A stretch of 63,286 nucleotides of DNA, taken from contig SOER01000016.1 in assembly GCA_021646405.1 (NCBI GenBank), positions 1 through 63,286 of the forward strand, in the 5' to 3' direction. Origin of the DNA: Candidatus Loosdrechtia aerotolerans (GTDB lineage: Bacteria; Planctomycetota; Brocadiia; Brocadiales; Brocadiaceae). A model generated the notes under the pieces. The model had not been told where the DNA came from and searched no databases. It saw nothing but the letters and a program-made list of their open reading frames with translations. A program made the position numbers and the translations under genes. The first letter of the stretch is position 1. Each line of letters starts with the position of its first letter. Shown here in pieces: positions 39,619-49,135 of the stretch.

Positions 39619-40935
39619 ATGGATAAAATCGAGGAAAAGATATTGGAATTAGCGTTACAACAAACATCTTCAGTAGAAGTTCTTTATGAAGAAGGTGAGG
39701 CACGATCAGTGAGTTTTGAAAATAATATCTTAAAACATGTGAATACAAAATCTATCCGCGGATTGGGTCTCCGCGTTATTAAAGACGGAAGAATCGGATT
39801 CTCCAGTACCACCGATTTCAGAGAACCAGAAAAACTTGTAGCGAATGCTGTTGAGAGTGCAAAATTTGGTCAAATTGCTGCATTTGACTTTCCTTCAAAA
39901 AATACCTACCACACTATTGCAGTCTTTGACCAGCGCGTTATAGATTATCCTATCCATAGCTGTGTAGAGATTGGAAAAGAGGCCATCGAGAAGTCATTAT
40001 CGGTAAATCCTGATTATGAGTGCAGTGTAGGCCTGGGGAAGGGTTATGGAATGCGAAGACTTATCAATTCGAAAGGAATAGATATTACCAGTTCTTCAAC
40101 AGCGTTTAGCATAGGTATCGAGATATTACAGGTTAAAGGACAAAGTTTAGTCTGGATCGGTGAAGGAGAAAGCTCCAAAGCCCTTGTCACCGACCTTAAC
40201 AAGCATGTTGATAAGGCTTTAAAAGGTTTAATGCTTGCGGAAAAAGAACTGAGGTTGAAAACAGGTTCTTATCCTGTAATAGTCACGGCCAAGGCAATGG
40301 GAAACTTACTGGCAACCTTCGAATCCGGCTGCAACGGAAAACTGGTGCAAAAAGGCATATCACCTCTTATTCATAAAATTGGCGAAAAAATTATTGATGA
40401 GCGGATCAGTATTTACGATGATGCCACAATCGATATGGCTGATGCCAGCTATCCCTGGGATGGAGAAGGTGTTCCCTCTCAACGTACCCCGTTATTTGAA
40501 AAAGGCATTTTAAAGAATTATCTTTTCGATTTACAAACGGCGGGAAAGATGAAAACACAGTCAACAGGAAACGGAAACCGCGGCTTCTCATCACAACCTT
40601 CACCGGGTAATTCGAATGTTATCATTGAACCCGGAAATATGTCACTCGAGGCAATGATTAAAGATATTCCGTATGGTGTACTCGTAGATCAGGTACTTGG
40701 AGGAGGTCAGAGCAACGTTCTCGCAGGTGAATTTTCCGTAAATATCGATCTTGGCTATTTAATCGAAAACGGTGAAATTGTGGGCAGAGTAAAAGACTGC
40801 ATGTTTGCCGGTAATGTATTTGATATATTTAACAACATTGTCGCAATCGGTGACACAGCAGAATGGCATGGTTCGATGAAAGTTCCACCCTTTTATTTTG
40901 CATCAATAAATATTTCAGGAAAAGCCGACTCATAA
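39619..40935 (+). CDS. pmbA: TldE/PmbA protease subunit
   Basis: This 438-aa protein is the non-catalytic partner of TldD. It shares the fold but lacks HExxxH: the equivalent region reads AKAMGNLLATFES. The C-terminal VKDCMFAGNVFDIFN is the usual PmbA end. AAAGGA precedes the start. Together with tldD it brackets the two pilT genes. Confidence 0.92.
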   Translation: MDKIEEKILELALQQTSSVEVLYEEGEARSVSFENNILKHVNTKSIRGLGLRVIKDGRIGFSSTTDFREPEKLVANAVESAKFGQIAAFDFPSKNTYHTIAVFDQRVIDYPIHSCVEIGKEAIEKSLSVNPDYECSVGLGKGYGMRRLINSKGIDITSSSTAFSIGIEILQVKGQSLVWIGEGESSKALVTDLNKHVDKALKGLMLAEKELRLKTGSYPVIVTAKAMGNLLATFESGCNGKLVQKGISPLIHKIGEKIIDERISIYDDATIDMADASYPWDGEGVPSQRTPLFEKGILKNYLFDLQTAGKMKTQSTGNGNRGFSSQPSPGNSNVIIEPGNMSLEAMIKDIPYGVLVDQVLGGGQSNVLAGEFSVNIDLGYLIENGEIVGRVKDCMFAGNVFDIFNNIVAIGDTAEWHGSMKVPPFYFASINISGKADS

Positions 40936-40979
40936 ACAACCATATATTCATCAGTTATAAATTCCGGATATTTTAATAT

Positions 40980-41735
40980 TTATCTCATAAAGCGACTGAG
41001 AAATGTCCTTGTACGGTCATTTTTAGGATACGAAAAGACATCCTGAGGGCTCCCCTGCTCAGTAATTTCGCCCTTATCCATAAAAACTACCTGTGTTGAA
41101 ACATCTCTGGCAAAACTCATTTCGTGCGTTACGATTACCGTTGTCATTCCTTCTGATACGAGGTCCTTTATTACCAGGAGTACATCATCAATCATTTCCG
41201 GATCCAGAGAAGACGTAGGCTCGTCAAAGAGCATTGCCACCGGACTCATAGCCAGGGCACGGGCAATAGCTACCCGCTGTTGTTCGCCACCCGATAGTTG
41301 ATTCGGATAACTCTGTACTTTTCCCTCCAGGTTTACCTTGCGAAGCAGGGAAAGAGCTTGTGTTTCTGCTTCCGCCTGATTCATTCCCAGTACATAAACC
41401 GGAGCCTCAATGATATTCTGAAGAACGGTCATATGAGGAAAGAGATTAAACTGCTGGAAAACCATCCCCACCCTTCTGCGTATATTTTTTAATGCACGCT
41501 CTTCTTGTTCTCTGCGATAATCTTGCTCATGGATACCATAGAGTATTTGATCATCAACCGACACATACCCCCTCTGAAAAGATTCTAATCCATTTATACA
41601 CCTTAAGAGCGTACTCTTACCACTACCAGACGGCCCAATAACGGTAACAACACTTCCCTTTTCGATATCCAGATTCAGCCCGTTAAATACAAGCAGATCA
41701 TTATACTGCTTCAGTAAATTATGAATCTTAATCAT
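40980..41735 (-). CDS. glnQ: Polar amino-acid ABC transporter ATPase (GlnQ-like)
   Basis: This 251-aa ATPase has Walker A GPSGSGKST, Q-loop QFNLFPHMT, signature LSGGEQQR and Walker B MLFDEPTSSLDPE. The sequence clusters with GlnQ/HisP-type importers. It follows the substrate-binding/permease fusion gene by about 120 bases on the same strand. Confidence 0.93.
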   Translation of the reverse strand: MIKIHNLLKQYNDLLVFNGLNLDIEKGSVVTVIGPSGSGKSTLLRCINGLESFQRGYVSVDDQILYGIHEQDYRREQEERALKNIRRRVGMVFQQFNLFPHMTVLQNIIEAPVYVLGMNQAEAETQALSLLRKVNLEGKVQSYPNQLSGGEQQRVAIARALAMSPVAMLFDEPTSSLDPEMIDDVLLVIKDLVSEGMTTVIVTHEMSFARDVSTQVVFMDKGEITEQGSPQDVFSYPKNDRTRTFLSRFMR

Positions 41736-41856
41736 AGGATCTTAAAATTTCATATTCTGCAAAAGAATTCACAGGATTCGTACATTACACAGATTCTTTT
41801 TATCTCTATACGCTTCTCATTTTCATAATTCAGTAAAGTATGGGGTTCCATATATA

Positions 41857-43383
41857 CTACCGGACTGAAGATTTCCTCATTAGTCTTCTCTCCAGCCTCC
41901 TCGCATACAGGGAAAGAGGATAACTCATACCAAAGTAGAGGAGAGCCGTGATAATTCCCAACGAGAAAAAGTTCATGGTGGCGGCGGCTAATATACCGTA
42001 CGCCTTGGTAAGTTCTACGATAGCAATAACGGAGACCAAAGACGAATCCTTGAACAGGGCGACAAAGTCATTGGTCATTGGGGGTATGGTAATCCGGAAA
42101 GCCTGCGGCAGAATAATCCGTTTCAGGGCCAAACGTCTTGACATACCAAGTGAAAGCGCTGCCTCTGTTTGCCCGTGAGGAATGGATTGTATACCCGCCC
42201 GGTAAATCTCCGCCTCGTAGGCAGCATAATTCATACCTAATCCAATAATGGCTGCAGCAAAGGCACTTAACGTAATACCGATATTGGGTAATCCATAATA
42301 CAAAATATAGAGCTGAATCAACAACGGTGTCCCCCGGTAAATCTCTATATACGCAGTGGCAATTTTCTGCACCCATGTATTCCCATACAATCTCATAACT
42401 GCTAATGCCAGCCCTAAAACGACAGCGAGCATCATGGATACGAGAGAAATCCCTACCGTAACCAACGCTCCCTTTAATAGCATGGGTAAGAATGTATTTA
42501 CTTTGAAAGACACCTTCTGGGAAACCGAGGGTGGTGTTTCTACATACTTTTGCAGGAGTCCCTCGTGCAGGAGAAGCCTTTCCTGCAGGGGATTCCATAG
42601 TCCCCATCGTTTGTAAATCTCCTTTAATTCACCCGATCTTATTAACTTCTCAAGAATCCTGTTCAGTTCGTAAACAAGAGCCGTATCCTCACTCCGGACA
42701 GCAATACCGTAATATCCTTCTCCAACCGGCTCGCCTATTAACCGAAGTTGGGGGTTAGACACGGCATAATACAGAGCAATGGGAAGATCGACAAAAACCG
42801 CATCAATACGGCTTGACAAGAGATCCTTAAACGGTTCTACCTGCCCGCTGTAGGTATTGACTGTTACATCACCCATCTCCTCGAGCAGTCGTTTTGCTAC
42901 CGTATTGTACAAGGTCCCTACCTTTTTCCCCCGAAGATCATCCAGATTATTAATACGTACCTCTGAAGCACGGATAACGATCTGTTCGGCATACGCAAAA
43001 TAGGGACGGCTGAACGATACAATATGTTCCCTCTGAGGGGTAATCTCAATACCATTCATCGCAATATCAAAGTCCCCACGCTGCAAGGCGAGCAGGATAC
43101 TGTCCCATGCGTTTTGAAAGTACTGAACCTTTACCCCCATCTCCCTGGCTATGGCATCCACAAGATCCACTTCAAACCCTATCATTTTTGACGGATGCCT
43201 GGGGTCATAAAATACGTACGGGGCCCCCCCTTCTGCATCAAACCCCCATGTTAATACACCTGTAGACTTTATTTTCTCAAGGGTATTTTGATATGCAAAC
43301 GTATATCTGCCGGAAAAAAATATTACAAAAAAACATAACTGTAATAATACAATACTTCTTATTATAATACGCATATAACTCAT
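41857..43383 (-). CDS. Fused substrate-binding and permease protein of an amino-acid ABC transporter
   Basis: This 508-aa protein has a signal-anchor region, a periplasmic binding domain (about 30-275; GFDAEGGAPYVFYD, GFEVDLVDAIAREMG, FDIAMNGIEITPQR) and then a HisM/GlnP-type permease with the coupling motif EAALSLGMSRRLALKRIILPQA. Such fusions are known in this family. The substrate is probably a polar amino acid. It works with the downstream ATPase gene. Confidence 0.92.
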   Translation of the reverse strand: MSYMRIIIRSIVLLQLCFFVIFFSGRYTFAYQNTLEKIKSTGVLTWGFDAEGGAPYVFYDPRHPSKMIGFEVDLVDAIAREMGVKVQYFQNAWDSILLALQRGDFDIAMNGIEITPQREHIVSFSRPYFAYAEQIVIRASEVRINNLDDLRGKKVGTLYNTVAKRLLEEMGDVTVNTYSGQVEPFKDLLSSRIDAVFVDLPIALYYAVSNPQLRLIGEPVGEGYYGIAVRSEDTALVYELNRILEKLIRSGELKEIYKRWGLWNPLQERLLLHEGLLQKYVETPPSVSQKVSFKVNTFLPMLLKGALVTVGISLVSMMLAVVLGLALAVMRLYGNTWVQKIATAYIEIYRGTPLLIQLYILYYGLPNIGITLSAFAAAIIGLGMNYAAYEAEIYRAGIQSIPHGQTEAALSLGMSRRLALKRIILPQAFRITIPPMTNDFVALFKDSSLVSVIAIVELTKAYGILAAATMNFFSLGIITALLYFGMSYPLSLYARRLERRLMRKSSVR

Positions 43384-43421
43384 ATTGAATTGAAAGCTTT
43401 ATGTAAAAAGAGATATGGGTT

Positions 43422-44036
43422 TTACGGTTGGGACCATCTCCGCTTCTCCTTTTCCGGGATATCCGTTTTGCGGTATTGAAACAAAAAGAACATCCTGTGA
43501 TAATTATAGAATGTTTCACCACTAACCGGGCCGACAGCAAGTATCTGTTTTCCGGTTGGAATCTCATAAACGTTAATAACAAATTTAGCAACCCCTGTTT
43601 GTTTAATAGTCTTAAATAGACCTATCTCGGGGGTATTGAAAGTCCCTGTCAGCGGAATTGGTATTGCAATTGAAGGTATACCAAAAAAAGAATCTGAGCG
43701 ATCAATAGAGAATGACCCCGAATTAATTACAGCAATCATATCGGCTTCACTCCTATCCCCGGCAATAAGCGCACCATGTTTGCCCAATAATACTGATAGT
43801 ATACCATTCACATACGCCGTATCGGCACCTGTTAAACCGCTCGAGTCAAGAAATACCTTTTTTCCCTCTAATTTTGCAAATTCTACCTGTGCCAATGCCC
43901 GGTCAGCTGCAGTACTTATGAGCAATTGCTCAACCGCTGTTCGTGCCGGATCTGTAACACGAGGGGTACCCATACATCCCCCGGCAAGATAAACAATAAA
44001 CGCTCCAAACAGCGCATACCATAGCGGTTTTAACAT
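43422..44036 (-). CDS. Predicted lipoprotein of unknown function
   Basis: This 204-aa protein has a signal peptide with a lipobox LAGGC at about 17-21. The mature part (TPRVTDPARTAVEQLLIS, GLTGADTAYVNGILSV) resembles uncharacterised lipoproteins of Gram-negative bacteria (DUF6655-like). No catalytic motif is visible. It precedes the ABC fusion gene by about 40 bases. Confidence 0.7.
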   Translation of the reverse strand: MLKPLWYALFGAFIVYLAGGCMGTPRVTDPARTAVEQLLISTAADRALAQVEFAKLEGKKVFLDSSGLTGADTAYVNGILSVLLGKHGALIAGDRSEADMIAVINSGSFSIDRSDSFFGIPSIAIPIPLTGTFNTPEIGLFKTIKQTGVAKFVINVYEIPTGKQILAVGPVSGETFYNYHRMFFLFQYRKTDIPEKEKRRWSQP

Positions 44037-44212
44037 CCTTTTCCCTACTCTCCCTCATGAACAATAACTATATTCTAGAACGTAAAGTCGCTATTTTACC
44101 TGCACGAAATTATTAATCAATATAAATTATTATTCTTGAGTATAAGTCGGGAATGTTATTTTAACCTATTCGGCAAAATTAATAATGTTATGGAATAATT
44201 TTCATCAAAGCC

Positions 44213-46807
44213 CTATTTATTATACAATTCCAGTACTTGTTTTTTGTACAAGGTCCGGCGGTACAAACGAACGTCATCAATAATACCGTTAAAATACCCT
44301 TTCTTAGCCCTTGTGTGTCCTATTCTCATATCGGGATATGCCCTTAACGGGACTATCGTGTTCCCTGCTGGATGGGTTTCTGTTCTGACTAATTCTCCGT
44401 TTACAAATAACTTCTGTTTTCCTGTTTTTTTATCATAGGTACCAACCACATGGAACCATCTGCCAACAGAATTTCCCAAATACTTCTTGGTAACCCTTGT
44501 TGTTTTTATTCCATCCTTATTCTTTGTTACTACTATAAACTGAAGCACATCAGGTGCCCCCGGGTGAAACCGCAAGTCAAAACCCTGCCGGAGTTGCTCA
44601 TTTGAATTCGACTTATATCCGCCAAAAATAGCATCAATATTTTTTGTATCATTTGCATGCTTATAAAACCACGCAGAAATTGATATCTGTTGATTGTTAA
44701 TCCGGGGAACTGATACATAATCATCAATTCCATCAAAATGCAACCCTCCCCCTGTTTTCCCCGTTGTCCATACGGCACCTTTAATAGTACCATTATGGTA
44801 GTTCCCTGATGAATCAATAGCAATCTCATCGCCTTCCTCCTCAAAACCATAGGAAATCCTTAAGCCGGAACTCACAGTAAAAACAAGGTCTGCAGAACTC
44901 GAACTATTTCCATTTTTATTTGCAGAGACAATTTTATAATGATACATTTCTCCCTGAATCAATTCGGTAAGCTCCAGAGAATGAGATGTTACCATCGAAG
45001 TATCCTCCACAAAACCGTACTCATATTCGGGTGTTAGCCCATAATATACCTTGCTTGTCGAGGGTTCTTCCGTGGTCCAGTTTATTGTTGCACTTGAATT
45101 ATCAGCCTTTACATGAATATCGTTAATTGTTGGCTGTGATATATTTCCATTAAATGGTCCCGGATTAATGGTTATATTGCCGAAACTGACATCTGCATAG
45201 TGGGCTAACAATAACAATGACCCTTCATGGAGCTCGCCCTCAACCCCTTGCCCTTTCAAATCCCACTCTAATGGTTCCGGACCGGATTTTTCCCATATCT
45301 TTAAGAAGTACATACCTCTTCCATCGACCGTCTCCACTCTCATTTTAAAGAAATATTCGACACCCTGTTTCACACGCCAGCTATTCGTATCCTCTGCTAT
45401 TGATTGTGTATTTCCGAAAATACGCACTTTATAAGTACCGTGGAACCAATCGTACCCCCCAAAAGCTCCAAACGGGTACCATCCCCACAACGGCTGGCTG
45501 CCATCCCAATCGTAATGACCTTTCCATCTCATTACAAATCCGACAGAACCTCTATGTGTTGCCGTACCGAGTTGGTGGATTATCACCGGAGCGGTAATCT
45601 CGTATTCTTCCCATAAAATATCACCAATCGCAATCATTCGGTCATACCCTATCTCTGCTGTCCGAATACGGCCATCCTCCACTGTCCACAATCCATCAAC
45701 GACCTGGGCAACGTCTTCTATCCTGCTGACAGAACCCCAGTCAATAGAATACATATCAGGCCATATATTTCCGCAATTGTACCTGACATCTACAACCTTT
45801 TTTGCTGTATTGCCAAAGGTATCAGTTGCCGTAATGGTAACCTGATTTTGTCCGCACATGAGGTCTTCATATGCAACGTCTATATTAAAGTCACCCATTG
45901 AGTTAAGCCGTTTGCCATCAGGCCCTGTAGATAAAGGAATTTCCGGTTTACCATTCAGGGAATATGTTAATGAGATCACCTCATCCAGCTCGGGATCTGA
46001 TACCCTGCCAAGGATATTTACCCATCTTTGTGGCATCCCGAGGTGTCCGAAGCGTTGATAATCACCATACCAAACATCGATCCCGGGTGGATTCGTATTC
46101 CCTCCATCTTCCGGATCAACAGGCGATGATACGTTAAAGAAATAATCAATCGAGACCGTATGCTCAGGTATATCACTATCACCGAAATTTCCGGCAAATA
46201 TCCCCACTGAAGTTACTGCCATGGTATGGGTAAAGCTATAGTTAACAAACCATTGTAATCTATTATAAGAATATGACTGTATCCACTTGTCACCCTGCCG
46301 TTCTATCCTCATATAGAGAGGAACGAAACCAGGAATGTCACTAATAATACGGCTCTTTTTCACATTGGGGAAACCATCTACAAAAGTTACAGCAAAAATA
46401 CTGACTGCCGAGTCATTTGCAGAAAAGTCAAAACGGAGATAATTTTTATCATCCTGTTCAATTATCAACCCTTGCATTTGATTGTTTTTGTCTATACCAG
46501 ATACAAACTTGACCTCGATTTCAAAATCGGTGTCTTCTGCAGCCTGCATGATTCGCGGTGCAAGGGCCCCTCCATGCCATATATCGTGTGATGTCCCGGC
46601 AGGAACAAATATCGACACATCGGTTCCTGTCATCGTTAGTGTTGCATCTCCAAGAGGATTAATAAATGTCCAGATATCACTTTTCAGCTTTAATTCACTA
46701 AAATCATCAGATACAATACCCGATTGAGTGTATGCTGACGTAGTATAGGAGAAGATAAATAAAAAAACCAGTACCACGGGAAAGAAACATCGTACATTTT
46801 TACCCAT
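44213..46807 (-). CDS. Large secreted protein with beta-sandwich, FN3 and LamG-like domains
   Basis: This 864-aa exported protein has a signal peptide (ending near AYTQ), an N-terminal DUF1349/laminin-G-like domain (about 35-220), an Ig-like segment (about 230-345), a second concanavalin-like domain (about 355-555), a fibronectin type III domain (about 565-650; STSKVYYGLTPEYEYG) and a LamG jellyroll (about 655-860; GGGLHFDGIDDYVSVP). It is probably a surface or matrix carbohydrate-binding protein. A GAGGAGGG ribosome site precedes the ATG. No catalytic motif is clear. Confidence 0.8.
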   Translation of the reverse strand: MGKNVRCFFPVVLVFLFIFSYTTSAYTQSGIVSDDFSELKLKSDIWTFINPLGDATLTMTGTDVSIFVPAGTSHDIWHGGALAPRIMQAAEDTDFEIEVKFVSGIDKNNQMQGLIIEQDDKNYLRFDFSANDSAVSIFAVTFVDGFPNVKKSRIISDIPGFVPLYMRIERQGDKWIQSYSYNRLQWFVNYSFTHTMAVTSVGIFAGNFGDSDIPEHTVSIDYFFNVSSPVDPEDGGNTNPPGIDVWYGDYQRFGHLGMPQRWVNILGRVSDPELDEVISLTYSLNGKPEIPLSTGPDGKRLNSMGDFNIDVAYEDLMCGQNQVTITATDTFGNTAKKVVDVRYNCGNIWPDMYSIDWGSVSRIEDVAQVVDGLWTVEDGRIRTAEIGYDRMIAIGDILWEEYEITAPVIIHQLGTATHRGSVGFVMRWKGHYDWDGSQPLWGWYPFGAFGGYDWFHGTYKVRIFGNTQSIAEDTNSWRVKQGVEYFFKMRVETVDGRGMYFLKIWEKSGPEPLEWDLKGQGVEGELHEGSLLLLAHYADVSFGNITINPGPFNGNISQPTINDIHVKADNSSATINWTTEEPSTSKVYYGLTPEYEYGFVEDTSMVTSHSLELTELIQGEMYHYKIVSANKNGNSSSSADLVFTVSSGLRISYGFEEEGDEIAIDSSGNYHNGTIKGAVWTTGKTGGGLHFDGIDDYVSVPRINNQQISISAWFYKHANDTKNIDAIFGGYKSNSNEQLRQGFDLRFHPGAPDVLQFIVVTKNKDGIKTTRVTKKYLGNSVGRWFHVVGTYDKKTGKQKLFVNGELVRTETHPAGNTIVPLRAYPDMRIGHTRAKKGYFNGIIDDVRLYRRTLYKKQVLELYNK

Positions 46808-47193
46808 TATTCCCTCCTCAAATAATTTTGCCTACATAATACAGGTGGTATTGTTTCCGTATAACCAAAAACCCGTTATTAAGCCCCATGTTGGATTGTT
46901 ATTAACCACTCTCTATGAATATCAAAAAATATACCATAAACTTTATATCTCTTTTATTTGTATACGCAACAAGAATAATGAACTAAAACTGTTATAATAA
47001 TAAGGGATTTTTGCGGATTTCTTTTCAATGACCTGCATTCCGGGTTACTCTCCCGGACAAAGAAAAGGAAAAAAAGAATTTGACAATAAGGATAATGTGA
47101 CATACCACACAGGTGTGCTGTTTCTAAAATGAGATGTGTCACATTCTTTCCTCCTCCTGCCTATAAGCGCTCAATTGTTTCAGTGTAAAGAAT
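46808..47193. other. Intergenic region upstream of the exoprotein gene
   Basis: I see no gene. A 9-base inverted repeat AATGTGACA/TGTCACATT (47094-47102 and 47137-47145) with a 34-base spacer could be an operator or weak stem. The region ends at an IS630-type terminus. Confidence 0.35.
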
Positions 47194-47518
47194 TATAGTA
47201 CTCCACGGATAAAAACGAACATACTTGCATACATTAGAGTGCAATTTTAAAACTTAATCCTTAATATTCCGTTCGGTCTCACCTGTTGAATACTCATTAC
47301 AGAACACTATCGCTAAAGATAAAATCAAATCGGTTTGGATTTGTTTTCAAGTACTGCATGGTCTCTTTTGACGTATGTGCTGAGTGGTTATCCAGGACAA
47401 TCCGGATCTTCCAATCTTTTGGATAACTGTTATCTAATTCAGTGAGAAATTCTATGAATTCTTTACTACGATGCTTATCTCGTACAAGTGGAATGACATT
47501 ACCGGCTTTTGTGGAGAT
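47194..47518 (-). mobile_element. IS630-family element, terminal fragment
   Basis: The segment starts at TATAGTACTCCACGGAT, a terminus whose relatives recur at 50.5 and 51.0 kb, and runs into the C-terminal half of an IS630-type transposase. The element is truncated at the transposase 5' side. IS630 elements use TA target sites, which fits the TA-bounded copies nearby. Confidence 0.7.
47297..47518 (-). pseudogene. IS630-family transposase fragment
   Basis: The open frame contains GNVIPLVRDKHRSKEFIEFL and VLDNHSAHTSKETMQYL, the DDE region of IS630/Tc1-like transposases, where the second catalytic Asp lies in LDNHSAH. The frame is cut at both ends: a stop lies before ISTKAG, and the usual downstream FTPKHGSWLN segment is replaced by SDSVL and a stop. 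Confidence 0.75.
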
Positions 47519-47639
47519 TCAGAGGCATTTTGCAGTTTTGGTTGTGTGGTTTTAGTTTTAGGAAGAATAACAAAAATATGTATTTGGTGAAGGGACGGAA
47601 GATCCATTCGACCCTCCGCCAAAGGGGTACAAATACCGT

Positions 47640-47930
47640 TGTTCAGTATAAGGTACTCTCTTAACACCATGAAAAGATGAGATTCTTCGCTTCTCTCAGA
47701 ATAACAAATTCCCTGCTGACATCCCATCTTGAGTGGAATGAAGGGTTTCAGGATGGCACCCTCTATTCTGTCATTCTGAACGAAGCGAAGCGGAGTGAAG
47801 AATCTTGAAAGGTTTTTGCGGTTTAAGACTCAGGGGGAGGAGTGAAGCTGGTTGTCATGTGTTCTTCATAACCTTCAGGCAGTTCTTTTCTTAATGCCTT
47901 TAACCCTGACCTGAGCAGTTACTTTTATTT
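47640..47930 (-). repeat. Left copy of ~280-bp inverted repeat flanking the CRISPR island
   Basis: Read on the minus strand this segment matches the region at 60.9-61.2 kb over nearly its whole length, with shared stretches such as GAAGGTTATGAAGAACAC and GCCATCCTGAAACCCTTCA. Scattered substitutions and one ~50-bp insertion in the right copy separate them. No convincing coding frame is present. Confidence 0.8.
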
Positions 47931-48002
47931 TGCTATTTACAGATTTGACATCTAGAATAGGTAAGAATTATGAATATATTTTAAAATGGGAGTTTCTGTA
48001 CT

Positions 48003-48614
48003 ATGGAAGATATATCAGCACGCAATTTATTAACGATCATGTTTCAATATCTTGATAAGGAAAAGCTTATTAAAGAAAATCCATCCGTTACAAAAGAAAT
48101 GATTGATTCACTTATTCAAACAATCTCAAACCCGGAAAGTACAACAAAGACTGATTACATCGATTTTCGTAGCCCGGATGTTCAGCATAAAAAAACAGGG
48201 AAATTCAATGAACTGATTATTTATACAGACGGCGCATCAAGGGGAAATCCGGGAAAGGCGGGTATTGGTGTCGCCATATTGGACAAAGACAACCATGTCG
48301 TCGAAGAATTATGCAGATTCATAGGAAGAACTACGAATAATGTTGCCGAATATCGGGCAATGATACTTGCTGCACAAAAAGCCATTGAATACCATGCGAA
48401 GAAGGTAATTTTTAAAACCGACAGCGAACTGCTTGTCAGACAACTGAATGGCATATACCAGGTAAAAAGCCCGAATATCTTACCCCTGTATCATGAACTC
48501 ATGGCGCTTCTCAGGAAAATACCTGATTGGGAGGCCCGGCATGTATTCAGAGAAAAAAATGCCCGTGCCGATGCCCTGGCAAACCGGGGAATTGATTCTT
48601 CAGGGCCAAATTAA
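48003..48614 (+). CDS. RNase HI-family protein with N-terminal extension
   Basis: This 203-aa protein has an RNase H fold from about residue 75: IIYTDGASRGNPGKAG contains the first catalytic Asp, the glutamate follows in NNVAEYRAM, the third acidic residue in FKTDSELLV and the last Asp in ARADALAN. The N-terminal 70 residues are charged and unrecognised. It should remove RNA from RNA-DNA hybrids. It stands just inside the left inverted repeat of the CRISPR island. Confidence 0.88.
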   Translation: MEDISARNLLTIMFQYLDKEKLIKENPSVTKEMIDSLIQTISNPESTTKTDYIDFRSPDVQHKKTGKFNELIIYTDGASRGNPGKAGIGVAILDKDNHVVEELCRFIGRTTNNVAEYRAMILAAQKAIEYHAKKVIFKTDSELLVRQLNGIYQVKSPNILPLYHELMALLRKIPDWEARHVFREKNARADALANRGIDSSGPN

Positions 48615-48661
48615 AAAGGTTCGTTATTTGCAATAAAGCCGTATCTGATTCTTCAGAAGCC

Positions 48662-49027
48662 CTAAGAAGACCAGATTTCAAGGCGATTCCCCTCCGGGTC
48701 AAACAAATAAAATGACCGTCCTCCCCACGGATGATCTGCAATCTTGCCTACTGTTACACCCTTATCGGATAAACACTGCCATGCATCATCGGCGTGATCT
48801 ACCCGAAAGGCCAGGGTCAGGCCTCTTCCCCCTGCGCTTTTGATGGTTGCCCGTTGTTCGTTTGCCACACTCAGGCGGGCATTGTCATTTACCATGAATT
48901 CTATAAACCAGTCGTTTTGAAATGTTATCGGAAAGCTTAAAATATCCCGGTAAAAGGCGACTGTTTCTTGCCATTTGCTGCAGTATAAAATTGTATTGAT
49001 AATACGAACAGACTTTTTCATATTCAT
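48662..49027 (-). CDS. VOC-family (glyoxalase/bleomycin-resistance fold) protein
   Basis: This 121-aa protein has the two beta-alpha-beta-beta-beta modules of the vicinal oxygen chelate fold: INTILYCSKWQETVAFYRDIL and the closing YLFDPEGNRLEIW. The substrate is unknown. The ATG used lies 12 bases after AGGAG; an upstream TTG overlaps that ribosome site and is less likely. No partner gene is evident. Confidence 0.75.
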   Translation of the reverse strand: MNMKKSVRIINTILYCSKWQETVAFYRDILSFPITFQNDWFIEFMVNDNARLSVANEQRATIKSAGGRGLTLAFRVDHADDAWQCLSDKGVTVGKIADHPWGGRSFYLFDPEGNRLEIWSS

Positions 49028-49135
49028 TAATATAAACAACTCCTAAAATTTAGTACACAGTAGTTATGCAGTAAGGATAAATTACTTAAAAATTTTTCAT
49101 TATAATAATTTCCCGGTATATGAGAATCAACCTTT

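Noticed and set aside
47452-47727. 91-codon frame containing SERSEESHLF
   Set aside because: It runs through the flanking repeat and an IS630 fragment; this peptide is a frequent translation of dispersed repeats and not a credible gene.
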